The notes under the pieces were generated by a model that searched no databases, had not been told where the DNA came from, and saw nothing but the letters and a program-made list of their open reading frames with translations. This document shows, in pieces, positions 50,336 to 60,385 of a DNA stretch of 64,000 nt. The stretch is from Affinundibacterium baiyunense (GTDB lineage: Bacteria; Pseudomonadota; Gammaproteobacteria; Burkholderiales; Burkholderiaceae_D). The translations under genes were made by a program, and so were the position numbers. The stretch spans positions 124,001 to 188,000 of the forward strand of contig NZ_JAGSPM010000001.1 in assembly GCF_018139645.1 (NCBI RefSeq), read 5' to 3'. How positions within the stretch are numbered: position 1 is the stretch's first letter; every line of letters begins with the position of its first letter.

Positions 50336-51184
50336 TCAAAACAAATTTAAAACCCCATCCAAGCCAACAAAATTCAAAGCGACATTTGCTTGCGCACGCA
50401 CGACGGGCTTAGCTCTGAACGCGACGGACAATCCCGAGACGCCCATCATCTTCAAATCATTGGCACCATCTCCCATGACAATCGCTTGTCGGGTGCTGAT
50501 GCCAAGCTCTTGGCAAACCTTTTCGACGGTTCGTTTTTTTTCTTCGGCATCAACGATGGTGCCAACCACTTTGCCGGTCAATTTGTCATCGACAATTTCC
50601 AGTACATTGGCATGGCTGTAATCGAGATTTAAACGGGATTTGATTCTGTCTGTAAAAAATGTGAATCCGCCCGATACCAACAAGGTTTTCAAGCCCGCTT
50701 GTTGCACTCGCTTAAGCATATTTTCAGCACCGAGCGAGAGTTGTAGGCGTTGATCATAAACTTTTTGCAGTGCAGACGCATCCAGCCCTTTTAGCAAACC
50801 AACGCGGCGAATCAAGCTTTCTTGAAACTCGATTTCACCCCGCATTGCCGCTTCTGTGATTTCGGCTACTTGTGGTTTGAGACCTTGCATATCGGCGATT
50901 TCGTCTATGCATTCTATGGTGATTAAAGTGGAGTCCATATCCATCGCCACCAATTTAAATTCATTGAGTTGGCGTGACGGACCATGATAGACGTCTAGTT
51001 GCGCGTTTAAGCAAAGTTCTTGTATCGATTGCAGTATCGAGGCATCGCACTGTACATTTTCTAAACGAACTGCGTTGCTTTTTAGTGGAATGATTTTTTC
51101 TGCCGCCGACATGGTCGCGATACTTTGCACCGTTGCCGTATGCTGCGATAAGACGGCATTTAAGCCTTGTATGATTAAGTTCAT
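50336..51184 (-). CDS. serB: Phosphoserine phosphatase
   Basis: HAD-family phosphatase for the last step of serine synthesis. The nucleophile motif MDMDST gives D82 as the phosphorylated residue and D84 as acid/base. Motif II is LLVSGGFTFFTDR and motif III/IV VMGDGANDLKMM. The N-terminal part (about 1-70) resembles a small regulatory domain as in longer SerB proteins. The length of 282 aa is normal for betaproteobacteria. It starts five bases after the mfd stop, so the two genes are co-transcribed. Confidence 0.95.
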   Translation of the reverse strand: MNLIIQGLNAVLSQHTATVQSIATMSAAEKIIPLKSNAVRLENVQCDASILQSIQELCLNAQLDVYHGPSRQLNEFKLVAMDMDSTLITIECIDEIADMQGLKPQVAEITEAAMRGEIEFQESLIRRVGLLKGLDASALQKVYDQRLQLSLGAENMLKRVQQAGLKTLLVSGGFTFFTDRIKSRLNLDYSHANVLEIVDDKLTGKVVGTIVDAEEKKRTVEKVCQELGISTRQAIVMGDGANDLKMMGVSGLSVAFRAKPVVRAQANVALNFVGLDGVLNLF

Positions 51185-51189
51185 ATTGA

Positions 51190-54100
51190 TTATTTAGAGG
51201 GCGCGGAAGACGAATGTAATGATTTCATCGTGCTCTTAATCTGTGCAACGCGCGCTGCAAGATCAGGCATGTTGGCACTGATGCGTAATTTGTCTTGTCC
51301 GTTTAGTTTGATATGTTTGTGCTTTTGTACCAACTCGATGATACGCATCGCATCAATTGGCGGTTGTGGTTCAAATTGCAGAGTTGCGGCTTCGCTATGT
51401 GCATCGATTTTAATAATGCCAAGCGGCTTTGCGGCAACGCGTAGTCGGTGTGTTTCTAATAGCGATTTGACTGGCTCTGGTAATTTGCCGAAGCGATCAA
51501 TCATCTCTTCTTGTAGGTCATCGATAGCATCAAGTTTGTTGCAATTTGCTAGACGTTTATAGATCGATAAACGCTCGTGTACATCACCGCAGAAATCACT
51601 GGGTAAGAGAGCTGGGATGTGTAAATTAATTTCGGTTGTGGTCGAAAGTGGTGCTGCCAAGTCGGGTTCTTTACCGTTCTTTAAACTACGTACAGCTTCG
51701 TTAAGCATGTCTGAATACATTTGGAAACCAATCTCATGCATTTCTCCAGATTGATGGTCACCCAATACTTCACCGGCACCGCGAATCTCTAGATCATGCA
51801 TGGCGAGATAGAAGCCACTACCCAATTCTTCCATCTGTTGAATGGCTTCTAAACGACGGTTGGCTTGTTTGGTTAAGCCTTGCACATCATGGACCAGCAG
51901 ATAAGCGTAGGCTTGATGGTGGGAGCGACCAACACGACCACGTAGTTGATGCAACTGTGCTAGGCCAAATTTATCGGCACGATGCATGATGATGGTATTG
52001 GCACTTGGTACGTCGATACCGGTTTCGATAATCGTTGTACATAACAAGATGTTGTAACGTTGCGCAACGAAATCTCGCATGACGCGCTCTAGGTCACGTT
52101 CATTCATTTGACCGTGCCCAACCCCAATTCGTGCTTCAGGTAACAAGGCTTCCAGCATCGCTTTACGATTTTCTATCGTTTCAACCTCGTTGTGCAAAAA
52201 GTAAACTTGCCCACCGCGTTTAAGTTCGCGTAAACAGGCTTCGCGTATGACAGAATCACCTTCACTACGCACAAAAGTTTTGATCGCCAAGCGTTTTTGC
52301 GGTGCGGTGGCAATGATAGAGAAATCGCGTAACCCCTCTAATGCCATGCCCAAGGTACGAGGGATTGGAGTAGCGGTCAGGGTCAGTACATCAACCTCGG
52401 CGCGTAAGGCTTTTAAGCTTTCTTTTTGGCGTACACCAAAGCGGTGTTCTTCGTCGATAATCACTAAGCCTAGTCTTGAGAACTTGACGTCATCGGACAA
52501 TAATTTATGTGTACCGATCACGATATCAACCGTGCCATCACCCATGCCTTTAATTGCTTGCGTGATTTCTTTACCGCTTCTGAAACGAGACAATTCAGCA
52601 ATCTTGACTGGCCAATTGGCGAAACGGTCGGTGAACGTTTGAGCATGCTGTTCAGCGAGTAGGGTAGTTGGCGCTAAGATAGCAACTTGTTTGCCCCCCA
52701 TCACCGCAACAAACGCAGCGCGTAATGCGACTTCGGTTTTGCCAAAACCAACGTCACCACAGATCAAGCGATCCATTGGTTTGCCGGAAGTCATATCACT
52801 AATTACCGCATTAATTGCTGCGGCTTGATCAGGGGTTTCATCGAAGCCGAAACTTTCTGCAAAGGCGGCATAATCGTGCGCTGAATATTCAAATGCATGA
52901 CCGTGACGTAAAGCTCGGCGCGCGTATAAATTGAGTAATTCTGCGGCGGTATCACGAATTTGTTGTGCGGCTTTGCGCTTGGCTTTTTCCCATTGACCCG
53001 AACCGAGTGTATGTAAAGGGGCGTCATCCGGAGAAGCACCTGAATAGCGAGAGATCACATGTAGCTGCGACACAGGTACATATAACTTGGTATCTTTGGC
53101 ATATTCCAAGTGCAAGAATTCGGTCTCGCCTTCGCCCAAATCCATGCTGATTAAGCCCATGTAACGACCGATGCCGTGGTTACTATGGACAACTGGGTCA
53201 CCGATTTTTAATTCAGATAAGTCGCGCACCATGTGCTCGACTTGTGTCACCGCTTCTTGTTTCTTGCGACCGATACGTTTGCCCGAACCAGCGTATAACT
53301 CAGCCTCAGTGATGAAGGCAATATCCTGTAATTGAAAGCCAGCATGGATAGGTGCAACACCCAGAACTAATTTCGCGCTACTTGTGAGAAAGTCGGTGTA
53401 ATCCTCACAGATACTGATATCGAGTTGAAAGTCGCGGAAATATTGTTGCAGGGTCTCGCGCCGACCAGCTGTTTCTGCACAGATGAGTACGCGTTTATCT
53501 GTTTGCAACAAATAAGAGCGCAAATTCGTTAAAGGGTCATCGGCGCGACGATTGACTGCGAGATCGGGTAAGAAGCTAGAAACTTCCGATGCCGCTCCAC
53601 CATTTTGTATGATCCAGCGTGACTCTGATTTAAGTGTGGCGAAGAAATCTTCGTCACGCAAAAAGATCGATTCTGGTGCCAGAACTGGGCGCTCTCTGTC
53701 TGATTTTAAAAACTGATAACGCGAGCGGGTATCTGTCCAAAAGCGTTGTATCGCTTCTTCAATATTGCCAATTAAAACGTAATGCGTTTGCTGGGGCAAA
53801 TAGTCAAATAAGGTGGCGGTCGATTCAAAAAATAAAGGCAAGTAGTACTCGATACCGGCAGAGGCGATGCCATTACCGATGTCTTTATAAACCGTGGAAC
53901 GAGACGGATCGCCTTCAAACTGTTCGCGCCATCTGTTTCTGAATGCGCTGCGACCTGCTTCATCTATAGGAAACTCGCGTCCAGGCAACAGCCGAACTTC
54001 TTTTACTGGATAGAGTGAGCGCTGCGTATCGGCATCAAAGGTACGGATACTTTCGATACTGTCACCGAACAAATCTAGTCGATATGGCAGCACCGAACCC

Positions 54101-54630
54101 ATAGGGAATAAGTCAATTAAACCACCACGCACCGAATATTCGCCGGGTGACATGACTTGTGAAACATGGGTGTAACCAGCCAGCGTTAATTGTGATTTGA
54201 GTTTGCTTTCATTAAGTGTTTCCCCCACTTTAAAGAAAAAGGTATAAGCCGCCAAAAATGAGGGTGGCGCCATTCTGACTAATGCCGTGGTCGCTGGAAC
54301 GATCAAGACATCACAGTTGCCGCTATTGATTTCATATAAGGTCGCCAGACGCTCCGACACTAGATCTTGATGCGGTGAAAATGCATCGTAAGGCAGTGTT
54401 TCCCAATCTGGTAGCAAGTGACAGCGTAGTTCGGCAGCAAACCAAGGTAATTCGCTAAGCAAGCGTTGCGCATCGGCAGGGCTGGCGACGAAGACGGTTA
54501 AAAACCGTTGTTCAGCCTTTAGTTTGACCGCTGCTTGTGCAATTGCGTAAGAATCGGCTGAGCCATGCGTCGCGGGCAATACGAATCGTTGACCAGCTTT
54601 GGGTAGCGCTTTGATGAAATCGAAAGACAT
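51190..54630 (-). CDS. mfd: Transcription-repair coupling factor
   Basis: Superfamily 2 translocase that removes stalled RNA polymerase and recruits UvrA to DNA damage. Order: UvrB-like domains 1-3 (about 1-440), RNA-polymerase-interacting domain (about 460-560), helicase domains with Walker A CGDVGFGKTEVALRAAF, DEEHRFGV and RGRVGRS, and the C-terminal UvrA-masking domain. ATG 54630 (MSFDFIKALPKAGQRF) gives 1146 aa, the family norm; the frame is open 37 codons further upstream, but those residues look unrelated. No clear ribosome site is visible. serB follows closely and ispD is divergent. Confidence 0.95.
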   Translation of the reverse strand: MSFDFIKALPKAGQRFVLPATHGSADSYAIAQAAVKLKAEQRFLTVFVASPADAQRLLSELPWFAAELRCHLLPDWETLPYDAFSPHQDLVSERLATLYEINSGNCDVLIVPATTALVRMAPPSFLAAYTFFFKVGETLNESKLKSQLTLAGYTHVSQVMSPGEYSVRGGLIDLFPMGSVLPYRLDLFGDSIESIRTFDADTQRSLYPVKEVRLLPGREFPIDEAGRSAFRNRWREQFEGDPSRSTVYKDIGNGIASAGIEYYLPLFFESTATLFDYLPQQTHYVLIGNIEEAIQRFWTDTRSRYQFLKSDRERPVLAPESIFLRDEDFFATLKSESRWIIQNGGAASEVSSFLPDLAVNRRADDPLTNLRSYLLQTDKRVLICAETAGRRETLQQYFRDFQLDISICEDYTDFLTSSAKLVLGVAPIHAGFQLQDIAFITEAELYAGSGKRIGRKKQEAVTQVEHMVRDLSELKIGDPVVHSNHGIGRYMGLISMDLGEGETEFLHLEYAKDTKLYVPVSQLHVISRYSGASPDDAPLHTLGSGQWEKAKRKAAQQIRDTAAELLNLYARRALRHGHAFEYSAHDYAAFAESFGFDETPDQAAAINAVISDMTSGKPMDRLICGDVGFGKTEVALRAAFVAVMGGKQVAILAPTTLLAEQHAQTFTDRFANWPVKIAELSRFRSGKEITQAIKGMGDGTVDIVIGTHKLLSDDVKFSRLGLVIIDEEHRFGVRQKESLKALRAEVDVLTLTATPIPRTLGMALEGLRDFSIIATAPQKRLAIKTFVRSEGDSVIREACLRELKRGGQVYFLHNEVETIENRKAMLEALLPEARIGVGHGQMNERDLERVMRDFVAQRYNILLCTTIIETGIDVPSANTIIMHRADKFGLAQLHQLRGRVGRSHHQAYAYLLVHDVQGLTKQANRRLEAIQQMEELGSGFYLAMHDLEIRGAGEVLGDHQSGEMHEIGFQMYSDMLNEAVRSLKNGKEPDLAAPLSTTTEINLHIPALLPSDFCGDVHERLSIYKRLANCNKLDAIDDLQEEMIDRFGKLPEPVKSLLETHRLRVAAKPLGIIKIDAHSEAATLQFEPQPPIDAMRIIELVQKHKHIKLNGQDKLRISANMPDLAARVAQIKSTMKSLHSSSAPSK

Positions 54631-54781
54631 TAGATGTAAAGCAAGGAGTTCTGCTAATTCCTGCAAAACAGCCTGGAAGAGGCTTGCAAAAAGCCTAGAA
54701 AAAGCCCAGACGCAGGAATTGGCGGTTAAAATGAGCGTCAATTATAAACGATGCACAAGCAGCGCTACTTGTATCCTGAAA

Positions 54782-55513
54782 ATGACCCAACAATCTTCTG
54801 ATTTAGCTGATTTGTCCCAGCATTTGCCAACAGAAAATTCGCGCTATATTGCCCTGATTCCAGCTGCTGGCATCGGTGCGCGCATGGCGAGCAATATTCC
54901 TAAGCAGTACCTCAATTTAGCGGGAAAAACTGTATTGCAGCGCACCGTAGATTGTTTTCTGGCGTGTGAAAAAATCGAGCATGTTTTTGTCGTGGTTGGT
55001 GCTGAAGATGGCTATATTGATGCTGCCTTGCTCCCAGATCCAAAATTAACAATCTTAAACTGTGGCGGCATTACGAGACGAGATACGGTGCAGAATGGCT
55101 TGGAAGTGATACGCCAATTTAGTCATTTCCAAGACCATGATCAAGTGTTGGTGCATGACGCTGCAAGACCTGGCCTGACACCGATGTTGGTGGATAAATT
55201 GATTGAGGCGGTTGGAATTGATGTAAATGGTGGCTTATTGGCCTTGCCAGTCGTAGATACCGTTAAGCGTTGTATCGCTGGTCAGGTCGAAACGATTGAT
55301 AGACAACATCTCTGGCTGGCGCAGACGCCACAAATGTTCACACTAGGATTATTGTCGCGTGCACTAACCATGGCAATTGAAGTTACCGATGAAGCTAGCG
55401 CAATCGAGGCCATAGGATATCACCCCAAATTGGTCGAAGGGACGATGCGAAATCGAAAACTCACCTTGCCTGAAGATCTAGAATTATTGAACTTATTTTT
55501 CAAAGCATCATGA
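54782..55513 (+). CDS. ispD: 2-C-methyl-D-erythritol 4-phosphate cytidylyltransferase
   Basis: Third enzyme of the MEP isoprenoid pathway: forms CDP-ME from MEP and CTP. The nucleotidyltransferase motif [20 protein letters not shown] lies at about 21-40, with [10 protein letters not shown] for the CTP/metal site and LAQTPQMF. From ATG 54782 the protein has 243 aa with a short N-terminal extension of about 20 residues. The frame is open upstream, but those residues lie in the mfd-ispD intergenic DNA. ispF overlaps by four bases (ATGA). Confidence 0.94.
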   Translation: MTQQSSDLADLSQHLPTENSRYIALIPAAGIGARMASNIPKQYLNLAGKTVLQRTVDCFLACEKIEHVFVVVGAEDGYIDAALLPDPKLTILNCGGITRRDTVQNGLEVIRQFSHFQDHDQVLVHDAARPGLTPMLVDKLIEAVGIDVNGGLLALPVVDTVKRCIAGQVETIDRQHLWLAQTPQMFTLGLLSRALTMAIEVTDEASAIEAIGYHPKLVEGTMRNRKLTLPEDLELLNLFFKAS

Positions 55514-56034
55514 ATTCAAATGTAGAACAAACAAACCCGATGCCACCACCATTTCGTATCGGTCAGGGCTATGATTGTCATGCCTTAGTAGCAGGACGTA
55601 AATTAATTATTGGTGGCGTTGATATTCCCCACAAAACGGGCTTATTGGGACATTCTGATGCCGATGTATTGCTGCATGCAATTACTGATGCATTACTCGG
55701 AGCAGCGGCACTTGGTGATATTGGAAAATTATTCCCTGACACTGATGCCAAGTTTGCTGGTGCGGATTCGCGTGTGCTGTTAAGAGAGGCAATTGCACGT
55801 GTGCACGCAAGTGGCTACTTATTGGGAAATCTCGATGCCACGATTATTGCGCAACAACCGAAAATGGCGCCACATATTCCCAGCATGATTGCGAATATTG
55901 CGGCTGATTTGCAAGTGTCGTTAGCGCAAGTTAATATCAAAGCCAAGACCAATGAAAAGCTTGGATATCTAGGAAGAGAAGAGGGTATTGCTGCTGAAGC
56001 TGTTGCGCTGTTATACAAAGCTACACGATTTTAA
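55510..56034 (+). CDS. ispF: 2-C-methyl-D-erythritol 2,4-cyclodiphosphate synthase
   Basis: Makes the cyclic diphosphate intermediate of the MEP pathway as a zinc-dependent trimer. The metal motif is YDCHAL, followed by [23 protein letters not shown] and [10 protein letters not shown]. The C-terminal [22 protein letters not shown] is characteristic. At 174 aa it is slightly longer than the usual 160 because of about 15 extra N-terminal residues. It is translationally coupled to ispD. Confidence 0.96.
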   Translation: MNSNVEQTNPMPPPFRIGQGYDCHALVAGRKLIIGGVDIPHKTGLLGHSDADVLLHAITDALLGAAALGDIGKLFPDTDAKFAGADSRVLLREAIARVHASGYLLGNLDATIIAQQPKMAPHIPSMIANIAADLQVSLAQVNIKAKTNEKLGYLGREEGIAAEAVALLYKATRF

Positions 56035-56119
56035 TTGTGCCTATGCTGCCCTCAAGACAGTCAACTGATTGACACTTAGAGTGAACAAATTTGTGATTGT
56101 AAGAACTAAGGAGAAAATG

Positions 56120-56392
56120 ATGAAACGCGATATGTTAAAAGGGTTGTTAAAGCAATTACAGGATGGCTTACATACCACAGAACAGGTTGATGCTGAGATG
56201 CGCACCTTGTTACAGCATCTGCATCAAGATATCGAAACGGTATTGGCGAAAGATGAGAATCCAGATGATCCGCTGTATGCCGCATTGAGTGATCGTTCGC
56301 GCGCGATTTATGCCGAATTTGCAAGCAAACATCCCAAGTTGGAACCTGCATTGCGTGAGCTTGGCAGTATGTTAGAAAAAATGGGTGTGTAG
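56120..56392 (+). CDS. DUF4404 family protein
   Basis: Small acidic, helical protein of unknown function (90 aa) that I recognise as DUF4404. It reads MKRDMLKGLLKQLQDGLH, then a central DEMRTLL-like helix and a C-terminal LEPALRELGSMLEKMGV. No signal peptide, membrane segment or cysteine motif is seen. AAGGAG (56108-56113) stands six bases before ATG 56120 and only three before the adjacent in-frame ATG 56117. It follows ispF by 85 bp and ends before a bidirectional terminator. Confidence 0.7.
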   Translation: MKRDMLKGLLKQLQDGLHTTEQVDAEMRTLLQHLHQDIETVLAKDENPDDPLYAALSDRSRAIYAEFASKHPKLEPALRELGSMLEKMGV

Positions 56393-56478
56393 TTTCGCCA
56401 TGCAATCAATTTATTTTGTCCGCCTTGCTTGAGTAGCTTAGCTTGCAAACGCGGCTAACGTAGCTAACGCATAAAAAC

Positions 56479-56505
56479 AAAAAAAGACGCCTAGGCGTCT
56501 TTTTT
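56479..56505. terminator. Bidirectional terminator
   Basis: AAAAAAAGACGCC / GGCGTCTTTTTT around a CTAG centre, with A- and T-runs on both sides, lies between the DUF4404 gene and the convergent parvulin gene. Confidence 0.92.
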
Positions 56506-56559
56506 GTTGTGTCATCTATCGAGGCATCAAAACATTTATGTTGAGCCTTGATAGTTGAA

Positions 56560-57333
56560 TTATTTAATGACAGCTTGTTTGATCAATGATTGTTGATACG
56601 CCTGTACTTTTTCCTGTACCAAGCTTTCACCGATTTGCTGCTTTACTTCATCCAATGTTGGCAACTTTAATGGACGTACATCATCCAATTTGATGACATG
56701 GTAGCCAACTTCGGTTTTTACTGGTGTTTCAGTAAATTGACCTTTTTTCAAAGACGCTAAAGCAGTTGCAAATGCAGGAGGAACGTTGGCTTGGGAAACC
56801 CAATCCAAGTCACCACCTTTTGCTGCAGAACCTGTATCTTTTGATTGTTTTGCCAATTCTTCAAATTTAGCGCCACCTTTTAATTTAGAGATAATCGCTT
56901 TTGCGTCATCTTCTTTTTCTACCAAGATGTGGAATGGATGGTACTCATTGTCACCATTTTGTGCTTTCCATTTATCGTATGCAGCTTTGATGTCTGCTTC
57001 AGATACTGGATTTTTTTCGACGTGCGCACGCATCAAAGCTTGAATCAAAATTTGTTGGCGAGCCATTTCGATTTGGATTTTGACATCTTCATTTTTCGAG
57101 TAGCCAGCTTTTTCTGCGGCTTGCAACAATACTTCAGTACCAACCAAACGGTCTTTAATCATAGCGCGCAATTGTGGCGTGTCTTTTTGACCTTGTGCCA
57201 AAGCTTGCTTTACAAATGGTTCTGCTTTTGAAGCAGGGATTGCTTTTCCATTGACCGTTGCCAAGTTCTGCGCCATCGCAGGGAATGCGGTTACTAGAAG
57301 TACAACCAGCAAATGAGCGGGTTTAAAAGTCAT
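56560..57333 (-). CDS. Periplasmic parvulin-type peptidyl-prolyl isomerase
   Basis: Folding catalyst of the envelope, 257 aa. The signal peptide ends AMA (about residue 21). A SurA/PrsA-like N-terminal helical part (about 22-130) precedes the PpiC rotamase domain (about 130-225: EYHPFHILVEKEDDAKAI, GGDLDWVS, VGYHVIKLDD). The C-terminal helix returns to the chaperone part. It lies downstream of bolA on the same strand at 54 bp, an order also seen in other Burkholderiales. Confidence 0.92.
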   Translation of the reverse strand: MTFKPAHLLVVLLVTAFPAMAQNLATVNGKAIPASKAEPFVKQALAQGQKDTPQLRAMIKDRLVGTEVLLQAAEKAGYSKNEDVKIQIEMARQQILIQALMRAHVEKNPVSEADIKAAYDKWKAQNGDNEYHPFHILVEKEDDAKAIISKLKGGAKFEELAKQSKDTGSAAKGGDLDWVSQANVPPAFATALASLKKGQFTETPVKTEVGYHVIKLDDVRPLKLPTLDEVKQQIGESLVQEKVQAYQQSLIKQAVIK

Positions 57334-57387
57334 TATCTGTTCCTAAAATACAAAGTAAGTAAAACAAAAAACGGTTAATAAAAATGT

Positions 57388-57663
57388 TTAATTGGGTGTT
57401 TCTGAAGGACTTAAAGCTTGGATAACAAGTGCATGTATTTCCGTATGCATTAAATCGCCAACGGCATCATACACTAGTCGGTGACGAGAAATGCGATTTA
57501 AACCGTCAAATTTTTCGCTAATAATTGTCACAGAGAAATGTCCAGCTCCACTCGCTGCGCCAGCATGCCCTTTATGCGCGGCTGAATCATCTGTTATCTC
57601 GCATAGAGTCGGTTGAAGAGCCGCTTCTAGAGATTGTTGTATACGTTCCACGCGTGTACTCAT
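57388..57663 (-). CDS. bolA: BolA-family protein
   Basis: Small class II KH-fold protein (91 aa) linked to iron-sulfur handling, stress response and morphology. The family core is visible: HFSVTIISEKFDGLNRISRHRLVYDAVGDLM read in part, with the conserved RHR segment, and the C-terminal EIHALVIQALSPSE. It overlaps yciB by four bases (ATGA), so the two genes are translationally coupled. Confidence 0.92.
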   Translation of the reverse strand: MSTRVERIQQSLEAALQPTLCEITDDSAAHKGHAGAASGAGHFSVTIISEKFDGLNRISRHRLVYDAVGDLMHTEIHALVIQALSPSETPN

Positions 57664-58280
57664 TTGGGTTCCTGTATATGTTTAGCAAGAAAAAAGCTTT
57701 GTAAAATCAAAAAGACGGGCAGTGCACCAATCGAATACAACTTGAAGCTGACCCAAGTACTTTGTGAAAAATGAAAAGCGACATAGATATTGAGTGCGCC
57801 CATAACGACAAAGTAAACCGCCCACACAAGATTTAATTTACGCCAAATCGCATCTGCCATGATGATTTGCCCGCCCATCGCCATTTTCAATAAATTTTTA
57901 TTAAATAGGAAATCACTGATTAAGAAAGCTGCGCCATAGCACCAGTAAATAATGGTCGGTTTCCATTTAATGAACGCATCATTCTGGAAATAAATGGTGG
58001 CACCGCCGAACACGGTGATGATAAAGAAGGAGATCCACAGCATCGCATCAACTTTTTTCTTGGAAACAAGGAGATAGCCAATCTGAATCACTGAGGCGAC
58101 AATCGCTAGTGCTGTTGCTAATAAGATAGGTGCTTGTTCTAGTCCGACACCATTGCCCGCGGTGAAGTGAGACAAAACTTGGTTGGCTAATTGTTGTGAG
58201 GATTCTGCATTTTTTTCACCCCATTTATAGGTGATGAAAAAAAGAATTACTGGAAAGACGTCAAACAGGAATTTCATCAT
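57660..58280 (-). CDS. yciB: Inner-membrane-spanning protein YciB (septation protein A)
   Basis: Polytopic inner-membrane protein of the YciB/IspA family, 206 aa, associated with cell envelope synthesis and septation. About five hydrophobic segments are visible, starting MKFLFDVFPVILFFITYKWG. WKPTIIYWCYGAAFLISDF and the IWRKLNLVWAVYFVVMGALNIYVA segment are family hallmarks. Its length is somewhat greater than the common 180 aa because of a longer first loop. It lies four bases after msrB and overlaps bolA. Confidence 0.93.
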   Translation of the reverse strand: MMKFLFDVFPVILFFITYKWGEKNAESSQQLANQVLSHFTAGNGVGLEQAPILLATALAIVASVIQIGYLLVSKKKVDAMLWISFFIITVFGGATIYFQNDAFIKWKPTIIYWCYGAAFLISDFLFNKNLLKMAMGGQIIMADAIWRKLNLVWAVYFVVMGALNIYVAFHFSQSTWVSFKLYSIGALPVFLILQSFFLAKHIQEPK

Positions 58281-58284
58281 AGCG

Positions 58285-58680
58285 TTAATTTTTTGCTTTA
58301 AATTTGAGTGAAGCGGAGTTTATACAATAACGTAAGCGGGTTGGTGGAGGTCCGTCAGGAAAAACGTGTCCTAAATGAGCGTCGCAGATGTTACACACAA
58401 TTTCGGTGCGCGTCATGCCATGCGAATGATCCGCGATCTCTCTTACATGTTGTGGATTGAGCGCCTTGAAATAACTTGGCCAGCCACAACCCGAATCAAA
58501 TTTGGCGTCGGATTCAAAAAGAGGCGTCTCACAACAGACACAAGTGTAGATGCCGTGCTCATGATGATCCCAAAATTTGCCTGTGAACGCACGTTCAGTC
58601 GCAGCGTGTCGGGTTACTTGATATTCAATTTCAGATAATTGTTGGCGCCATTCGGCATCTGTTTTTTTGATTTTATCCAT
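58285..58680 (-). CDS. msrB: Methionine sulfoxide reductase B
   Basis: Reduces methionine-R-sulfoxide in proteins. The zinc site has two CxxC pairs (C47/C50 and C96/C99), and the catalytic cysteine is C119 in [20 protein letters not shown] and a cysteine in GCGWPSYF (C65), a possible recycling residue, are present. The length of 131 aa is normal for a cytoplasmic single-domain enzyme. It forms a cluster with yciB and bolA; selO lies upstream on the same strand. Confidence 0.95.
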   Translation of the reverse strand: MDKIKKTDAEWRQQLSEIEYQVTRHAATERAFTGKFWDHHEHGIYTCVCCETPLFESDAKFDSGCGWPSYFKALNPQHVREIADHSHGMTRTEIVCNICDAHLGHVFPDGPPPTRLRYCINSASLKFKAKN

Positions 58681-58762
58681 GATTTTTAGATCAATAAGTT
58701 AACTTGAGGTCGATGTCTGTTCGTTTTCGATGTTTCAGATTTCTTTATCTCGATAGTATGCA

Positions 58763-60262
58763 TCAAGACGAGCAACTAACAGATAATTGCGCCGTCCAAT
58801 CGGGTGGCTGCTGCGCATAGGATTCAAACTCACTTTGTTCGGCATAAGGATTCTCAAGAATTTGGCGCAATCGATTGATCTCACTAAAGTCTTTTTGTTC
58901 TGCTTTTTCGATTGCTTGCTGTGCTAAATAGTTACGCAATATGAACTTCGGATTAACTAAATTCATCTGTACCGATCGTTCTGCATCGATCGAATTTTCT
59001 TGCTGCAAACGTTGGCGATATCTGATTAGCCATTGATCGAGTTCATCGCGATTGATGAATAAATCACGCAGGGCATTTTCTTGAGGGCTTGCTTGGGAGG
59101 TGATTTTACTAAGTATTCTGAATGCTAAAGTAAAATCGGTTTTGGTTGTGGCCATGACGTCTAGATAGCTATCAAATAAATCTTGATCACCAGGTAACTC
59201 GATACGAAGCCCAAATTTTGGACGTAGTTTCTTTAGGTAAGATGACTCATAGTGTTCTACATAGCAAGACAACGCATCTTGGGCTGCATCGACATCGCCA
59301 ATGAGGGGCAACAGCGCTTGCGCTAAAGCATGACAGTTCCATTGGCCGATACGCGGCTGCATTTGATACGCGTAACGACCTTGCGAGTCACTGTGATTGC
59401 AGATGTGACTTGGATCAAAGCCATCCATAAAACCAAAGGGGCCGTAGTCTAGCGTTAGTCCTAAAATCGACATGTTGTCGGTATTCAGTACACCATGCAT
59501 AAATCCTACACACTGCCACTGTGCGACTAATTCAGCGGTTCTTTTTACAACCTCTTTCAATAATTCTTGATATGGATTTGCCAGCTCTTTCAAATGTGGA
59601 TAATAGTTGTCGATCACAAAATCGGCGAGTTGTTGTAATTGTTCTGGCTTATTATTGTAGTACCAGTGTTCAAACGATCCGAAGCGAATGAAGCTTGGCG
59701 CGGTGCGCGTAACAATAGCTGTTTTTTCTGGCATCTCTCGCATCGTATATTGATCCGATCCAATAATGCATAGCGCACGTGAACTTGGAATTCCTAAGCC
59801 AGCCATCGCTTCAGAGCACAAAAATTCTCTTACTGAAGACCTTAAAACCGCGCGCCCATCACCCATCCGAGAGTAGGGCGTCGTGCCAGCCCCTTTTAGT
59901 TGAATCTCGTGCAGGTCTGATTGTGTTTCGTGAGCGCGGCTTGCATTCAGATCTCCCAATAAGATCGCACGACCATCGCCTAGTTGACCTGCCCATACAC
60001 CAAACTGATGTCCTGAATAAACAGTAGCCAGAGGTTTGCTGCTGTGATGGACGCGATTGCCGCTAAATACTTCGACAAAATCCCGAGTGTTTGTCACAGC
60101 TGGATCAATTTCAAATTGCTTCAATAAGGAAGGACTCACCGCGATTAGATACGGTGATTTGACTGGAGTCGGTTGTAAGTGCGTATAAAACTGCGAACCC
60201 AAGCGCGAGAAACGATTTTGAAAATTTAGATTGAGTTGAGTTTTTAATTCTGAAGTATTCAT
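58763..60262 (-). CDS. selO: Protein adenylyltransferase SelO
   Basis: Pseudokinase-fold enzyme that transfers AMP from ATP to hydroxyl side chains of proteins, linked to redox stress. The family segments YSGHQFGVWAGQLGDGRA (about 82-99) and HGVLNTDNMSILGLTLDYGPFGF (in part) carry catalytic D262, N263 and D272. The cysteine in HICNHSD (C288) and the C-terminal CSS (C497) are the pair known to form a regulatory disulfide in the E. coli protein; the latter replaces the selenocysteine of animal homologues. The length of 499 aa is normal. Confidence 0.94.
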   Translation of the reverse strand: MNTSELKTQLNLNFQNRFSRLGSQFYTHLQPTPVKSPYLIAVSPSLLKQFEIDPAVTNTRDFVEVFSGNRVHHSSKPLATVYSGHQFGVWAGQLGDGRAILLGDLNASRAHETQSDLHEIQLKGAGTTPYSRMGDGRAVLRSSVREFLCSEAMAGLGIPSSRALCIIGSDQYTMREMPEKTAIVTRTAPSFIRFGSFEHWYYNNKPEQLQQLADFVIDNYYPHLKELANPYQELLKEVVKRTAELVAQWQCVGFMHGVLNTDNMSILGLTLDYGPFGFMDGFDPSHICNHSDSQGRYAYQMQPRIGQWNCHALAQALLPLIGDVDAAQDALSCYVEHYESSYLKKLRPKFGLRIELPGDQDLFDSYLDVMATTKTDFTLAFRILSKITSQASPQENALRDLFINRDELDQWLIRYRQRLQQENSIDAERSVQMNLVNPKFILRNYLAQQAIEKAEQKDFSEINRLRQILENPYAEQSEFESYAQQPPDWTAQLSVSCSS

Positions 60263-60327
60263 GAATTTTAAGACGGTGCCAAAAATTGGTTTGCGCTATT
60301 TTGACAGAGAAGCCAAGTTCATGTTGA

Positions 60328-60359
60328 AACGGCGGCAGATCGAATGATCAGCCGCCGTT
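60328..60359 (-). terminator. Hairpin downstream of cheA
   Basis: AACGGCGGC-A-GATC / GATC-A-GCCGCCGTT, a 9 plus 4 bp GC-rich stem with one A-A mismatch, starts shortly after the cheA stop on the minus strand. The T-run behind it is weak (GTTTCAAC). Confidence 0.65.
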
Positions 60360-60385
60360 GTTGATTTTACTGCTAGGATTTCGTA

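Noticed and set aside
54631-54741. N-terminal extension of mfd by 37 codons
   Set aside because: MSFDFIKALPKAGQRF at 54630 is the usual family start; the extension covers the mfd-ispD promoter region.
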